From Sinohyriopsis cumingii (Eukaryota > Mollusca > Bivalvia > Unionida > Unionidae), in contig CM068827.1 in the NCBI GenBank assembly GCA_028554795.2, positions 72,699,809-72,763,808 of the forward strand: DNA of 64,000 nt, written 5' to 3'. Under the pieces are notes generated by a model. The model ran no database searches. It was not told where the DNA came from and saw only the letters and a program-made list of their open reading frames with translations. Numbering within the stretch: position 1 is the stretch's first letter; each line of letters begins with the position of its first letter. A program made the translations under genes and the position numbers. Below are positions 26,144 to 38,866 of the stretch, piece after piece.

Positions 26144-26305
26144 CAGTGCCGGATTATCCAAATAGCAAAAGTAGCAAATGCTACGGGCCCCGCACTTTTA
26201 TGTGTTTTAATATTTATAAGTTTTTTTATATAAAAATTTTAGGGCCCCTTTATAACATATACTACACTGCATGATACAGGCCCCGCACTAGCTTAATCCG
26301 ATACT
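26144..26305 (+). mobile_element. hAT-type MITE, single copy
   Basis: Begins CAGTGCCGGATTATCC and ends TTAATCCGATACT, imperfect inverted ends. It is flanked by a perfect 8-bp duplication TTCGTAAG (26136-26143 and 26306-26313). GGCCCCGCACT occurs near both ends in direct orientation. No coding capacity. Confidence 0.72.
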
Positions 26306-26313
26306 TTCGTAAG

Positions 26314-27390
26314 GTGCGATAAATCAATGAGATCTTCGAGAAAGCATGTGGTTTCAGAGAACGATTGAAAACATCGTCGCTAACATACACTTTAAAAAAA
26401 AGAATTGAAAGAGTTACAATGTTTATTCGACATGTAGATCTAGTAAGTTAATTATATGCTGCTTGCCACACAAATTGAATGCCATAAAGTAATCTAAATT
26501 CCCGTGGGGAACATTTATTATTTTTGGTAAAGGAAAACTTTAGAAATTTAGAGCGCCGTCTGTTGTCATAATGCAATGCTAATAATCTAGTATCCCATTA
26601 TGATAACAGATGGCGACACGGGTTGGGCGATAATGATAAAACTTAGTATTTACATTGTTGCATGGCCAAATGTGTATGAAAACAGCAATTGGAATGATGT
26701 AATTGTAATGTCGCAAGTTTATAAATAGAAGAAAAAAAACTTGTAATAACTGACACAGCACTTGCCATACGACAAACTACAGAATCAGTTTGCATCAAGG
26801 AAGAATATAATATACATGGATAGAATTATGAAAGTAGCACGTGCAAGAAGCCATTTACAATAATACATCAAGGAAGAATAGAAAATGCATGCATATAATT
26901 ATGGCGGCGTTACACCACCATACACTCATGCTAGCTAATAACACACTAATTATACATGTGAGTTTAGGGCTATCTACCATCCCTCGCAAAATTCATTGAA
27001 ATCGCACACAAAGGCAAAATTATTCGTGAAAAATTTAACTTTTATAAGACGTTAATTGATTATAATTGGGTTGCTAAAGAGCTCAATCAGCATAAAACAA
27101 TATATATCACTTTGATTCTCCCCCTGTACCTAAGGATCAAAAGTAATTTGGACAGTCTGAAAGATGTTAATTGATTATGGTTGTATTACTCAAGAATTCA
27201 AGCGGCATAAAACTGGAGCAGTTTGACTTCGATGTTTGTCGAGATAACTTAGCGTGCCTGTGTCAAAACACCAACATCCAAACAGACGAAACTCAATGAC
27301 GGTTACAAATGGGAATTCCAGTGTTTTCAATCGAGTCCAAAGAATGGCATCGTGCATCACGCAGAAACCCCATCCTACTAGTTACAACTT
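26314..27390. other. AT-rich host DNA
   Basis: No gene or named repeat seen. Confidence 0.4.
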
Positions 27391-27399
27391 AACAAAAAC

Positions 27400-28353
27400 G
27401 AACAAGGCAATGTGAACCTTAATATGACCTCTCATGATAAAATTCTTGGTGCATTCGTAGATAACAATCTTACTTTGTCTATTAACATTAAACATGTTTC
27501 AAAGGTTATTTCTTATCTCTGGCAACTGAGGAAAATCAAAATATACATTCCTCTTCAGTATAGGGTCATCTTTAATAAAAGTTATATTCAGCCATATATG
27601 GACTATTGTAATGTAATTTGGGTTAATACATCTAATTCAAACATAACAACAGTTTTAAGATTTCAAAAGAGGGCTTGTCATTTAATTCTAGATCAATGTA
27701 TAGACAATTTCCAGGATACAATAATAATAAAAAGATTTTAACAATGCATGAAAGAACATATCTTAGAAAGGCCACATTGATGTATAAATTATCCAGAAAA
27801 GCCATTTTTGCCTATCTAAGCAATATCTTTCACCAAAGAGATGCTGATGGTACTCCAAATTTAAGGTCCATAAGAAGTAAAAATTACATTATACCAAGGC
27901 CAAAGAAGGAATTATTTAAAAATGTTTTCAATATACTAGTCCACTGGTATGGAACAACATTCCCAGTGACATAAGGTAGACTCCTAGCATTTCTTTTCAT
28001 AATCAATGTCTCAACTGGATGAAATCTTTAGACAATTGAACAGTTGTAGTAAAATAAATACCGCCTGCTTTTCTGTAATTTTGCATCATTTTCGCAGTTG
28101 AATTTTTCAATGCAGGATGATATTTTATATGTTTATGTGTTCACAGATGCCTGCGCATATGTTCCAGACTTGATACTTTGATTTTTTTTAAAATTTAATT
28201 ATTTAGTGTCAAGCCAGATTCTTCACATCATGTTGTATATACTGTATAGATTGTACATAACAGATAGAAGGCCTCAAGGTAGATTAGTTCTTTAAGTTAT
28301 TGAGTTACCTTCTCTAAATAAAGTCTTTATTATTATTATTATTATTATTATCA
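27400..28353 (+). pseudogene. Non-LTR retrotransposon 3' end (reverse-transcriptase thumb)
   Basis: Two adjacent frames give ILGAFVDNNLTLSINIKHVS, YLWQLRKIKIYIPLQYRVIF, PYMDYCNVIWVN and, after a frame change, the final region before a (TTA)n tail (28326-28353). This is the C-terminal part of a LINE reverse transcriptase of the jockey/CR1 type. It is 5'-truncated and frameshifted. Confidence 0.75.
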
Positions 28354-28833
28354 TTATCTCATAAAAGCATATTAACCGCAACAATAAATATGCCATCACT
28401 GCATCAAACATGGATAAAGTTGCAAGTGCCGAGACACTATTTGCCAACTTCACAGCCGAACATAACTTCGCGTTTCTGTGATAACAGATTATATTTAGGT
28501 AGAGCAAACATTTGTTCTGGAACTCTGTAGTCGAACAAACGTTCGCATGCATGACTATTTTATTGTTCTTAAGAAATCAAAATCTTGTATTATGTATAAG
28601 AGGATTTTGTGTGAAGGTACACCAATGTCGAGTTTCAAGGGTCTCCAAAAAATCGTTTTCCACTCTGACTGGGCACTAAACCATGCGAGGTCAGAGGGAT
28701 TTTATGATACTCTTGTTAAGTCCGTTTGCACATCCGTCTGTCTGTAACTCTATCTTCTTTTATGTCCATATAGTACTATATGTAAGAGAGGTATAGTTTC
28801 TTAGCTTCGTCCTATAATTCTTGCAAGAAGATG

Positions 28834-28920
<87 letters not shown>

Positions 28921-29640
28921 GGATCAATTTCTAGGAGTGGGGTGAGTGACAGGAGTGGAGTAATGGAAGCTGGGTATGCAGTAGAAAGTATGGCAATCTT
29001 CGATGGCAACACAAAGAAATAGTTCTAGTTGAGGATTTATTTTCAATACAAGCTGTGCATGTTGGTAAAACTAAGATACCTCAATTCGTTGCTCAAATTC
29101 GAGTCTCAACAGGGGACTAATTTGAACTCTCTAGTCTATTCGATAACATAGTTTCACGATGCATAGATAGATATGGGAATGTATATACAGAGAGATAGGG
29201 ATATCGATATTGATACAAAAATAAATATGTACACATGTAAAGCTGAGAGTACACTTTTTTTTACACACACATTATCTACACACACACACACGAACTCACA
29301 TACATCTTAAATATAATTTACCAGGTTTCTCTTAAAATGATTGTATTTATGCTTTAATGCATTTGATATATATTCCTACTGTCCCCCACCCCCTTATTGC
29401 GGTATGAAATATCTATCTGTCAGTGGTATCGTTATCGGAATACACTATCTATGATGCAATGATAAATCAATGTTTCCAATAGTCAACAACAAGATGATTT
29501 AGTCGTAAGGAGCAGCTAACATTTTATCTTCAATCAGCATCTTTAATTGCTTTGTCCTGATTTCAGGAAGTAAATGTCGGCAGTAAATGTCGGTCAGAAA
29601 TCCGCTTCTAACAGGATAAATAATCGGGCAGTGCTATTTA
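28354..29640. other. Host DNA with (TA)n run
   Basis: Contains a (TA)n run at 28838-28917. No gene recognised. Confidence 0.4.
28838..28917. repeat. (TA)n microsatellite
   Basis: About 80 bp of TA. Confidence 0.95.
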
Positions 29641-29929
29641 TATCATCGGTTAGTCTCGTGTAAGTGGACTCTCGCACTGAAACAGCAGAAACTGATAAAT
29701 CAAGGTGAAATGACCTATTTCTGTTATAAGTTCCACATAACAAGACCATTCTCAAGGCGGTAAGCATTGGTATATTGAATGCCGAATATACATTACAATC
29801 ACTAATCGCAGAGGGGTAGGAGCCCCAGGTTTCCTAGTGGTCTCGTTGGAATCAGTAAACATCCGCAGCATACAGTTATTCCAGAAACTGGCAAAACATT
29901 CTGAAATTCACTGCTATGAAACGAAAAAG

Positions 29930-30490
29930 AAAAGTCCCGTACATCATTTACTCGAACTTCGAATGCTTAAACTTTCCGCTTTCCGACACCACTCTCAACG
30001 TTCAGTCAAATCTGACCAAGTCCAAAGTGGATTTTGTTATAATGAGTCAGATGCGACAGAGGGATTTTGCCACCGATGTGGCACTTTATATATAAAGCAT
30101 GAAAATTTTTCGATGGTTTATCCCCAGAATAGTGAATATTACGATCCGGTTAATAAAAATGTCATTGGAAAGTCTAAAGATGAGGCTTCGTCCGTACCCG
30201 TCGCGGAATTAGTCGGACTACGTCGCAAAATATACTCCGTCAAACTAGCTGATGGGAGCATTAAAAAAAAAAGGGAATAAAACAATATCGTCAAGAAGCG
30301 ATGATGATTTCTTAATAGCGTTACAGGATGTTATACATAGAACCCCAACGAGCACTATAAGATCAATAAAGCACACAGTGTACAGGTGTGAACTCAACAA
30401 AATGGGTTGAGTTGTTATGACGATAAACGTTACGTGCTAGATGACGAAATTACTACACTAGCGCATGGATACGTTGATGTTGTCGGACAG
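29930..30490 (+). pseudogene. Second virus-like locus: PolB fragments (plus strand)
   Basis: Near 29,938 one frame reads VPYIIYSNFECLN, an Exo I-like motif with Asp changed to Asn. Further on come NSEYYDPVNKNVIGKSKDEA, ELVGLRRKIYSV (30100-30260) and, in another frame, STIRSIKHTVYRCELNKMG then SCYDDKRYVLDDEITTLAHG. These are the ends of a family B polymerase of a lineage different from the intact element. The central part is missing here but is present in inverted orientation at 32.1-33.0 kb. Confidence 0.65.
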
Positions 30491-30514
30491 AAAGTAATAT
30501 CTATTTTTATTAAC

Positions 30515-30690
30515 CGCTCCGGTGGCCTAAGTGGTTACAGCATCCGCCTCAAATGCGGGAGGTCGTGGGTTCGAGACCTGGCCGAGTCATACCAAAGACT
30601 TCTAAAATAGTAATAGTAACTGCCTCGCTTGGCTCTCGGCAGTAAGAGGTTAGTGTAAGGTCTAATAAAATGTCGTCTGCGGTTATATCT
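30515..30690 (+). repeat. tRNA-derived SINE, type 2
   Basis: A tRNA-like head has a TGGCCTAAGTGGTT A-box and a GGGTTCGAGACC B-box, with an anticodon-arm-like CCGCCTCAAATGCGGG. An unrelated body follows. It sits at the end of the decayed PolB region. Confidence 0.65.
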
Positions 30691-30774
30691 TTGCTTAGTT
30701 AACAAAGATAACTGACACCATTGAGCAAATATCCTGGTGGAAAGAACGTTAGCTCCCTCCGGGATCCAGATACA

Positions 30775-31015
30775 GTAACTGTGGACGTGGGACACGGCTG
30801 TTTATTCGATTGGACTATATCAATCGACCAAAACCTGGAGAAGAACCTGTAAACCGCGTCGATGCTGCATTTTACAGACACGATCTCACTTACAAAGCAT
30901 CCAGTGATACTTGGGCATATCACAGCTGCCTGTGAAAAGTTGATGAGCGCAGCAAACGTCATCCACTGGATTGTTTGACTATTGTTGATGTTCAAGCAGA
31001 ACCATTCACGTCCAA
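30775..31015 (+). pseudogene. Parvovirus-type phospholipase A2 domain, decayed
   Basis: One frame reads NCGRGTRLFIRLDYINRPKP then EEPVNRVDAAFYRHDLTYKA. The first part corresponds to the calcium-binding loop (Cys-Gly-x-Gly) and the HD in RHDLTY to the catalytic helix of viral/parvoviral PLA2 domains. Frames are broken on both sides. Such domains occur in capsid proteins of parvoviruses and in some Polinton-like elements. Confidence 0.62.
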
Positions 31016-31049
31016 AATTTTAGTCAGTGTCGCAAACGTACTTAAACGT

Positions 31050-31660
31050 TCATCGATAACATGGCCACAGCTGTGGACCCGGGCAAAGAATTTCTAGGAG
31101 CCATTGCTGCTTTGCTGGCAAATAAATGGGTGCTAGTTCGTATTGTTCATCTTGTTAAAATACATCGCGACCAGGCCATCGCGGAACGATTTAACTGTAC
31201 ACTGCGGAACGATTATTCGAGCATCAGAATGAATCGAAACCGGATTGCATGCACTCTACGGTGATGTCGCGATTGGGTGGGCACGGCTTCGCTGGATCAT
31301 AACATCGCTGAACAATGAAACAACAGGGACGATTGTGTTGAAACTATCTGGGGAAATTCGACAGAAGAATGTCACCGTGCCCACAGAACGATTTTTTTCA
31401 ACAACTTCCACCAACCTCACTTGGAAACAATTTAACTCTGTATCTGCAAGCACCGATGGAGATAGAAAGCGAACGTCATATCCCTGACTCGGTATGGTCA
31501 TCGATGCATTTGAAATGTTGGACCGGATTGACAATTCGGGGAAACCAACATGATATCATTTGGCATTAACTGGTGAACGAGAAATAGTGCCACGAAGCAG
31601 AGTATTTATGCGAAAGGAACTGAAAGTCATTCAGGGGATCTGTAACTACCACGGAGGTAT
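31050..31660 (+). pseudogene. Integrase remnant in second locus
   Basis: VDPGKEFLGAIAALLANKWV matches the second Asp region (D-x-G-x-E-F) of an rve integrase. HRDQAIAERFNCTLRND carries the catalytic Glu context, and further frames give TSLNNETTG and RSRVFMRKELKVIQ-like sense with breaks. With PolB and PLA2 fragments around it, it belongs to a Polinton-like fossil. Confidence 0.65.
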
Positions 31661-32040
31661 CTTGTTGCCCGAATGAATGGTGCCTGTTTGGGTAAGGAGT
31701 AGCAACAACAGGAAAAATCAATCGCTTGGTATCCACCAGGGACACACTTATCTTGGTGTAACGATTCACGCTCTTGCCTTGTTTAAGGAACCAGAGCAGA
31801 TTGGTCCCGGGTGGGAATTCACGCAGTTGGCAATGAGATTCAGCACACATATTTTGCAGGAGATCCTTCGCAACAAAAACTCTGGGAACTCCATTTGCCT
31901 GGTTTAAAAATGATCGAATACAAGCTGGGGCGCAATCTCGCCTATTCCTCGATTCACTTGCCCGTACATTCGTCCTTGAATTTCCCCAATGCCTTTTTGT
32001 TAACATCACTAAATAACTGGTGGTCTCGTTAATACACGCT
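31661..32040. other. Unresolved part of second virus-like locus
   Basis: Open frames occur on both strands (178 codons minus, ~70 plus). Only NIDNMQADMAEP on the minus strand near 32,080 fits PolB downstream of the palm. The rest I cannot assign. Confidence 0.4.
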
Positions 32041-32049
32041 GACATCAAA

Positions 32050-33000
32050 CTGATTTTTAGACATGGTTCAGCCATGTCTGCTTGCATGTTATCTATATTC
32101 ATATGTTATCACCATACTTCGGCTTGATCAAGTCATAAAATAACTTGCACATCAAAAGCTTGGAAAGATTCAGCACTGAAGCTTCAACATAAATAGGCTT
32201 TGTGGGTTTCAGTTTTGGTATTTTACTGAGAACATCAATGAGTCGCGTCATCAAATAGCTCACTTGACTCGAAAGAGAGCTCAGCAATAAGCCTCCCAAC
32301 TTTATCTTGCTCGCTGTCACTAACAAGATCAACGCGGATGAGCAACCGCAATTTTTCCATTGTTTTCTTTAAACACAGTGTTGTCCATGAGTTTGAAGAA
32401 ATCCTTTTCAAATTATTTCGCGGCTACCGTTCTCGTGTTGGTTATCATTTGGATGTATACAGCCAGCAATACTTTCTAAGTAAACCGTAAAATCCGGTGG
32501 AATCGCAGCACATGCAATCGCATCCGCGGATACAATTGCAGGTTTCATACGTGTATTACGTAGTTTCGCATAGCACATTCAACAAACTTACATCTACTAG
32601 TGAACATTAGTATGGCGACTGTCACTCCCTAGAATTCGGCACCGCTTTAAGGGTCAGCGGATAGACCGCGGTAAAGGTCATCTGGGTACTACAAATCAAC
32701 TTCAAAGAAGAACCCGATGTGGCTGTAGTATGTATCCATGTCTACGCACGCGGAATCGGCCCACTGCAACTTGCCTACATACATTGGTTGCATCATTGCT
32801 CTCCATACAGGTTGCTGACATAAATATACATGATGTAACTGTTTTGGACATTGTGTCATATCCGTCTATGAGCTGACTATTCTCATCCCAGGTCATTCCA
32901 GTGACGATTAGTAGCGCGGAGTAAAGCTTGTAAACGCGCATGGCTGTGTCACGGAAAGTCTGCGACGCATCCACGAGCAGAATCACATCTGTTTTCAAAT
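32050..33000 (-). pseudogene. Second virus-like locus: inverted PolB core fragments
   Basis: Minus strand. KTDVILLVDASQTFRDTAMR and GMTWDE (32998-32850) read as the Exo III region and the start of the polymerase domain. KPTKPIYVEASVLNLSKLLM then FYDLIKPKYGDNI (32240-32100) reads as the palm just before motif C. Many stops separate them. These are the parts missing from the plus-strand fragments at 29.9-30.5 kb, so an internal inversion is the simplest explanation. Confidence 0.6.
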
Positions 33001-33009
33001 ACAGATCGT

Positions 33010-34120
33010 TATTGTTTGGGCAATGAGATTCTCGTATTAGATACTTTCATAAATCCTTTCTAAATGCTAGACTCGTTAACCGACGAAGTTGTCTCCATTA
33101 TTATATATACCGCGGTAATAATCTAATATAAAACATATTCACAATAAGCAAACAATATCTGTAAAATATAGTATAGCCAGTATAGACGCAAACAATATAA
33201 AATATTCGCACACAAACGAAATCACCACAGAATAAATTCGCGATCAATAATCCTACAGTTGTAGTAGTGTTTTTTTTTGTGTGTCAATATAATGTATTCT
33301 AACAAAGAAGAATATCCGCAGAACAGAGTATGGTCGTGATCAATAGCCGTGATACTGTAGCTGTAGTAGTTATGTATTAGGGCACCTTATGTGAAATTAA
33401 TCACGATTAGTATGATAATAGATGTTTGTCTGGTTACAGACCTTGATCAAATCCTTCTACCCCAATGACTTTCCTCTCGAATCGCGTTGAATCGGCGCGT
33501 CTCGTTGGTAGCTCTGCTTGTAGAGCTCGCGCGTGTGTTACAGTCGCGTGTGATGTGACGAAACAGTCATGGAGTGTAGAAGACTTTTACACAGAAGCGA
33601 AATCTCAAATCTCTATTATCATACTACTAATCATAATACCAGGCTGAGGTGTCCCCATGTGATTCAAAGCCATTTTACTAAAACTAAATTAACGATTTTC
33701 TTATATGATAAATATTCTATTATACTGGTACCTATTTGAAATAAAATTTATTAAAGATGAAGAATTCGAATTATTCAAATATTTCCATAAATTTCAATTT
33801 CAGCGGACATTATCTAAAATCCTCAGTTTGGATACTGGTGATCTATTGTATTAGGTCGACATAACTCATTTCGGTTATCTCGATTTTGTATTGACTAAAT
33901 AAAGAGCTTGTTTACACGACCTTGCGAGTTGACTTTCTCGCAATGGCTTGTCAATATAGACCCTCAAAATAACCCGTTTCAGTGTCACCGAGTCCAAATT
34001 ATGTTGCTGTGATCATTTTGGAACGGAACCAATTTTTTCAAGGACTGTGTTTTTTTTATTAACGTATTGAACTCGTGGGTTATTTTTATCCATGAACGCA
34101 AGTCGAAGTATTAGTAATCG
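33010..34120. other. AT-rich host DNA
   Basis: No gene recognised. One short frame (33465-33647) has no motif. Confidence 0.4.
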
Positions 34121-34154
34121 CGTTGGGCAAAAGAAACAACAACAATACTAAAAC

Positions 34155-34155
<1 letters not shown>

Positions 34156-34200
<45 letters not shown>
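34156..34200. repeat. (AAT)n microsatellite
   Basis: About 15 units, giving a spurious poly-Asn frame. Confidence 0.95.
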
Positions 34201-34970
<770 letters not shown>

Positions 34971-35109
34971 ATAGATACATACATACATATATTTGATTGA
35001 GGAATCAGGAATGCCTGTGTATTTAGAGGAGTGTTTATTACTTGACAGCCAAGTGACTGTGTCTTCTAGGAATTTTCATCTGCTCAGTGCCCTTAGTCGA
35101 AAGACTACG

Positions 35110-35235
35110 GGGACTGGTGCACCATGGCATGGCGACTGGTGTCATAACTCGAGGACCTCGGTTCCAATCCTAGTAGGAGTCGAAAAATAACTCTTACTTG
35201 TATGATAATATTCGTTTCGCAAGTAAATTCTCCTC
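35110..35235 (+). repeat. Possible tRNA-derived SINE
   Basis: GGTTCCAATCC fits a B-box and GCATGGCGACTGGTG could be a degenerate A-box ~35 bases upstream. No second copy seen in the window, so this is weak. Confidence 0.35.
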
Positions 35236-35498
35236 ATATTATTGCGCTTTTACCCGTAGGATAGTACTTTCCGCTGTACTTATACTGTTAGAGAAGCCAT
35301 GATTGACTGATTTTAGAGAATAAGGAATAACCGGGTCGCCAAGCGAGCATGTCTTCTACGTACGATTGACGGTATTCACTTTGGTATGTGCCCTTAGTTA
35401 AATAGGAATAAGGGTTAGTGTTTGCATTCAACGCAATGGGTACCATAACTCCATGTAGGAGACGAATGAACTCCAACTTTTATATTTTTGTCTCCATT

Positions 35499-35650
35499 CA
35501 GGGCCGACAAGAGGGGTTGGGGGGCAACCGGAGATATATTCCCGAACAACACTTTTTGACTTTATAAAAGAAAAATTTTGTATGAAAAAGAACTAGGAGA
35601 GGCCTGGGTGTTTCTTACCCCAGGGCCCGTGATCGCTGTCTACGGCCCTG
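35499..35650 (+). mobile_element. hAT-type MITE, family 1, copy 2
   Basis: CAGGGCCGACAAG to TCTACGGCCCTG, with inverted ends CAGGGCCG. Flanks TCTCCATT (35491-35498) and TCTCCATC (35651-35658) are a 7/8 target duplication. Same family as 401-580 and 51896-52023. Confidence 0.75.
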
Positions 35651-35732
35651 TCTCCATCTCTCTATCTCCCTCACTCCCTCCCACCCTCTCTATCTCTTTA
35701 CTTACCTACCTACCTACCTGTCTAGTTATCTA

Positions 35733-35766
<34 letters not shown>

Positions 35767-35787
35767 CACCCCTCTCTCTCTCTCTCT

Positions 35788-35822
<35 letters not shown>
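35651..35822. repeat. Pyrimidine-rich and (CA)n microsatellites
   Basis: CT/CCTA/CTAT/CTGT tetranucleotide runs followed by CA. Confidence 0.9.
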
Positions 35823-35825
<3 letters not shown>

Positions 35826-36771
35826 CAACTGGTAGTTAGAAGCAGACCAATGATAGGTAAAAAGACGATGTCACAAAATTTAGCTACCTGTGAGTGTTTT
35901 GTGTAGGATGAATAAAACTGAATAAAGCTGAATAGATCTACAATTTTATGTATTTATGAAGTAACTACTTATCAGAAGTTTTTAAAAAGTTGAAATGATT
36001 TATATTCAAATGTACATTTTAAAAAAATCTAGCTGGTTCAATTAATACCAGCAACAGAAGCGTCATCTTTTTTCTTTCCCTTCTTTATGTTCTTAATTAT
36101 TCTCTCCCCTCCATCTCATACCTCCTACAGCACTAACCCTCCGCCCATATGAGCTTGTTTGAGATTCTGCGACCAGTGTTAATATTCCATTGCATTTGGT
36201 TATTCACGGATAAATACCGTAGACAGAATTTAATGTTCAACATACGAATGAATTTTATCTAACACTACAGGTACTTCCAGTTATCATATAGACTGGTATA
36301 GATGTTTATCTGCAAAATCCTATCAAACAGAATATTGTTCCTTCTGTCTAAAAAACCGCGATGCCCCCACCCCTTTTGATTACTATCTATAATGATTAGT
36401 GCTCTTCAATGACATAAATTATTTGCTAGAATGGCTGTCCATACCAAATGAACCCCACCCCCACCTCTTATCCAGGGTGACCATAAGCTTTCACGATAAG
36501 GCCGCAAAGTTACGTAAATAGCCTCCAACCCTATACTTGTCTAGACCTTAGATGCGAGCGAAATTAATTGTTTTCCTTTTAAAAACAGGAGCATAATATA
36601 GTTTGTATTCTCGATGAACATTTTACTTTTAATGCAGCTACAGGAACTTGATACAATTCATAGCAAACCAAAATCTTAAATGTTCGTGATTATTGGTTAA
36701 ATTGCTTAGACAATTTCGCCGAAATTTAAAAAGTTTCAAAATCATTAGAAAAAACCTCCACAGATTTGATG

Positions 36772-36821
<50 letters not shown>

Positions 36822-38767
36822 ATTTTCTTTGGGCGGGATTTTATTTTATCTTATCTTCTGTCTTGTTAGAACTGTAAATTGGCACTATATGGCCGGTAAT
36901 GTATTTACCTGCCTTTAAACCCTCTACATGCATACTGTAGCGGTTACTACTGGTGGTGTGGTATTATGAGGCTGTACGTTCTTAGAAGGTGTCCGCTTTA
37001 TTCGGCTATCGCTATCTAGAGGGTGATCGCCCTCGGTATTGTTGTTGTCCGGATCGAGTAAATATTAAAATAAAATGTGAAACTTACAGATCGAATAAAC
37101 AGAGATCTGAATTTATATACATATAGAACAGAATCGCACGAGCCACCTTTCATGAAAAACAAAAATTTAATAAATTACAAAAACAACTGGGATAATACAT
37201 TATATTAGGAAGATACACTTCTTTTTTTAAATAAATCTTTCACTGAATTTCAAACACAAATATATTTGTATAAATAGCCGATTTGTTTTAAATGATAGAA
37301 TTAGTTCATTATATAATCGAGTGAACGATCGAAGTCATTGCCTTGTACAACTTCATAACCTGCTTATTCCAGTATTCTCTGACTTCACTATGGTGGTTCC
37401 TCTAGGTCCTTTTGCTTTTTCCCTTTTCCAACCTCCCTACTGTCTCGCCTCTTTTCGGCTCTCAAACTTTGTGTGGGTGGGTGGATACGTAAGTGCGTAG
37501 ATACTTGGATAAGTAGGTACGTGGATACGTCCGTGGATACTTCAGTGGATTCGTCCGTACATACGTCCGTGGAGCTATTTCCCATTTCAAACTAAACAGA
37601 AGAAACCTAAATATTCTGTCAGTTATCCTACTGGGAACAGATCATTACTCCCCTCTCGTTATGTCAGATATCGTTCTATCGGAATTCGAACAGACCAAAC
37701 GCTATCTGGTCAAGCTAAACATGGCAGACATTAAACAATCCTAGTTTCACAAGATTAATGTACGTCCTAATGGCTATTTCATTACTGATTCCCATTAGCA
37801 TCACACGATACATAACAGTTCCGTTCTCGTCTCAATTGCACAAATGAATGCATGAAATTACTTAAATAGCTTAACTACGTTATTCTCAGCAAATACACAC
37901 TTTCAAGTCTTTAGCATAAATGAACTCATCTAAGATAGGTGAATTCAAACGGATTCTCGTAACTCATATCAACTAAAGTAATGCATGAAATTCTTAGATT
38001 CCTATAGCAATCAAGACGACAAATTCAAACAATTCGTCAAACTTATATAAAGAAGATCATTGTACGAATTAAGATAAATTAACTCAAACACAGTTACAAT
38101 CATTTTAAGAGAACTGGTCTACGGATTTAAACAAATAAATTCATGCAAATATAAACAATTAAATTCAAGTAAATCATTATATTGGTATCAACGAATTACA
38201 TGAAACTGATGCAAATACCTTGTGCTTTCAAGCTTTGTTCGTTCGCTTCTGCCGCCGAAATTGTGTCCGTTGACTTTCCAGACATCCGGTCCCTTTGACC
38301 AATATTTTACAAGAGAATTTCTTCCAAATTCAGTCTCGCCCTTATTTTTTCACTCTTGCAGAAAAATTGCAGAATGACTATATGAGGGCAATTTAACTCC
38401 CAAGAATTTTTCGTGTGGGAACCACGCTCCTTATTTAGCGTAACCAATCAGGATTAAATATATTTACCGCCTTTCATAACAAGTTGCCAAAATTGTGGTC
38501 AGCATGACCTATAGAATTCCAGACAACAGATCTGGAAAATTTCAAATCTGACAGTTCCGATATAAAATAGAAGGTATCCTTCCCTTTTCAAGTCGTCTAA
38601 CGGTTAAGTAAACGAAGGCTTAATTAAGAATCACTTCCTCTTCTGACAAAGACATCATAAATTGTTGCAGTTTAGCGATTTAACAAGCACCTGTCCCCAT
38701 AAATCTAATTAATTGTTCTCTGGCCCCAAATTAATGTGTTCTTTATAGATCGACAGATTTACATCCT
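35823..38767. other. Host DNA, no gene recognised
   Basis: AT-rich. A (CT)n run is at 36775-36817. A GGATA/GTACG-rich degenerate repeat around 37,480-37,570 gives a Thr/Ser-Val-Asp frame on the minus strand. Confidence 0.4.
36775..36817. repeat. (CT)n microsatellite
   Basis: Uninterrupted TC run. Confidence 0.95.
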
Positions 38768-38769
38768 TA

Positions 38770-38866
38770 CACATACATACATACATACATACATACATAC
38801 ATACATACATACATACATACATACATACATACATAAATACATACATACATACATACATACATACAT
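38770..38866. repeat. (CATA)n microsatellite
   Basis: About 24 units, one changed to AAATA. Confidence 0.95.

Noticed and set aside
37388..37585. Thr/Asp-Val repeat protein on the minus strand
   Set aside because: It comes from a degenerate GGATACGT-like simple repeat and has no supporting signal.
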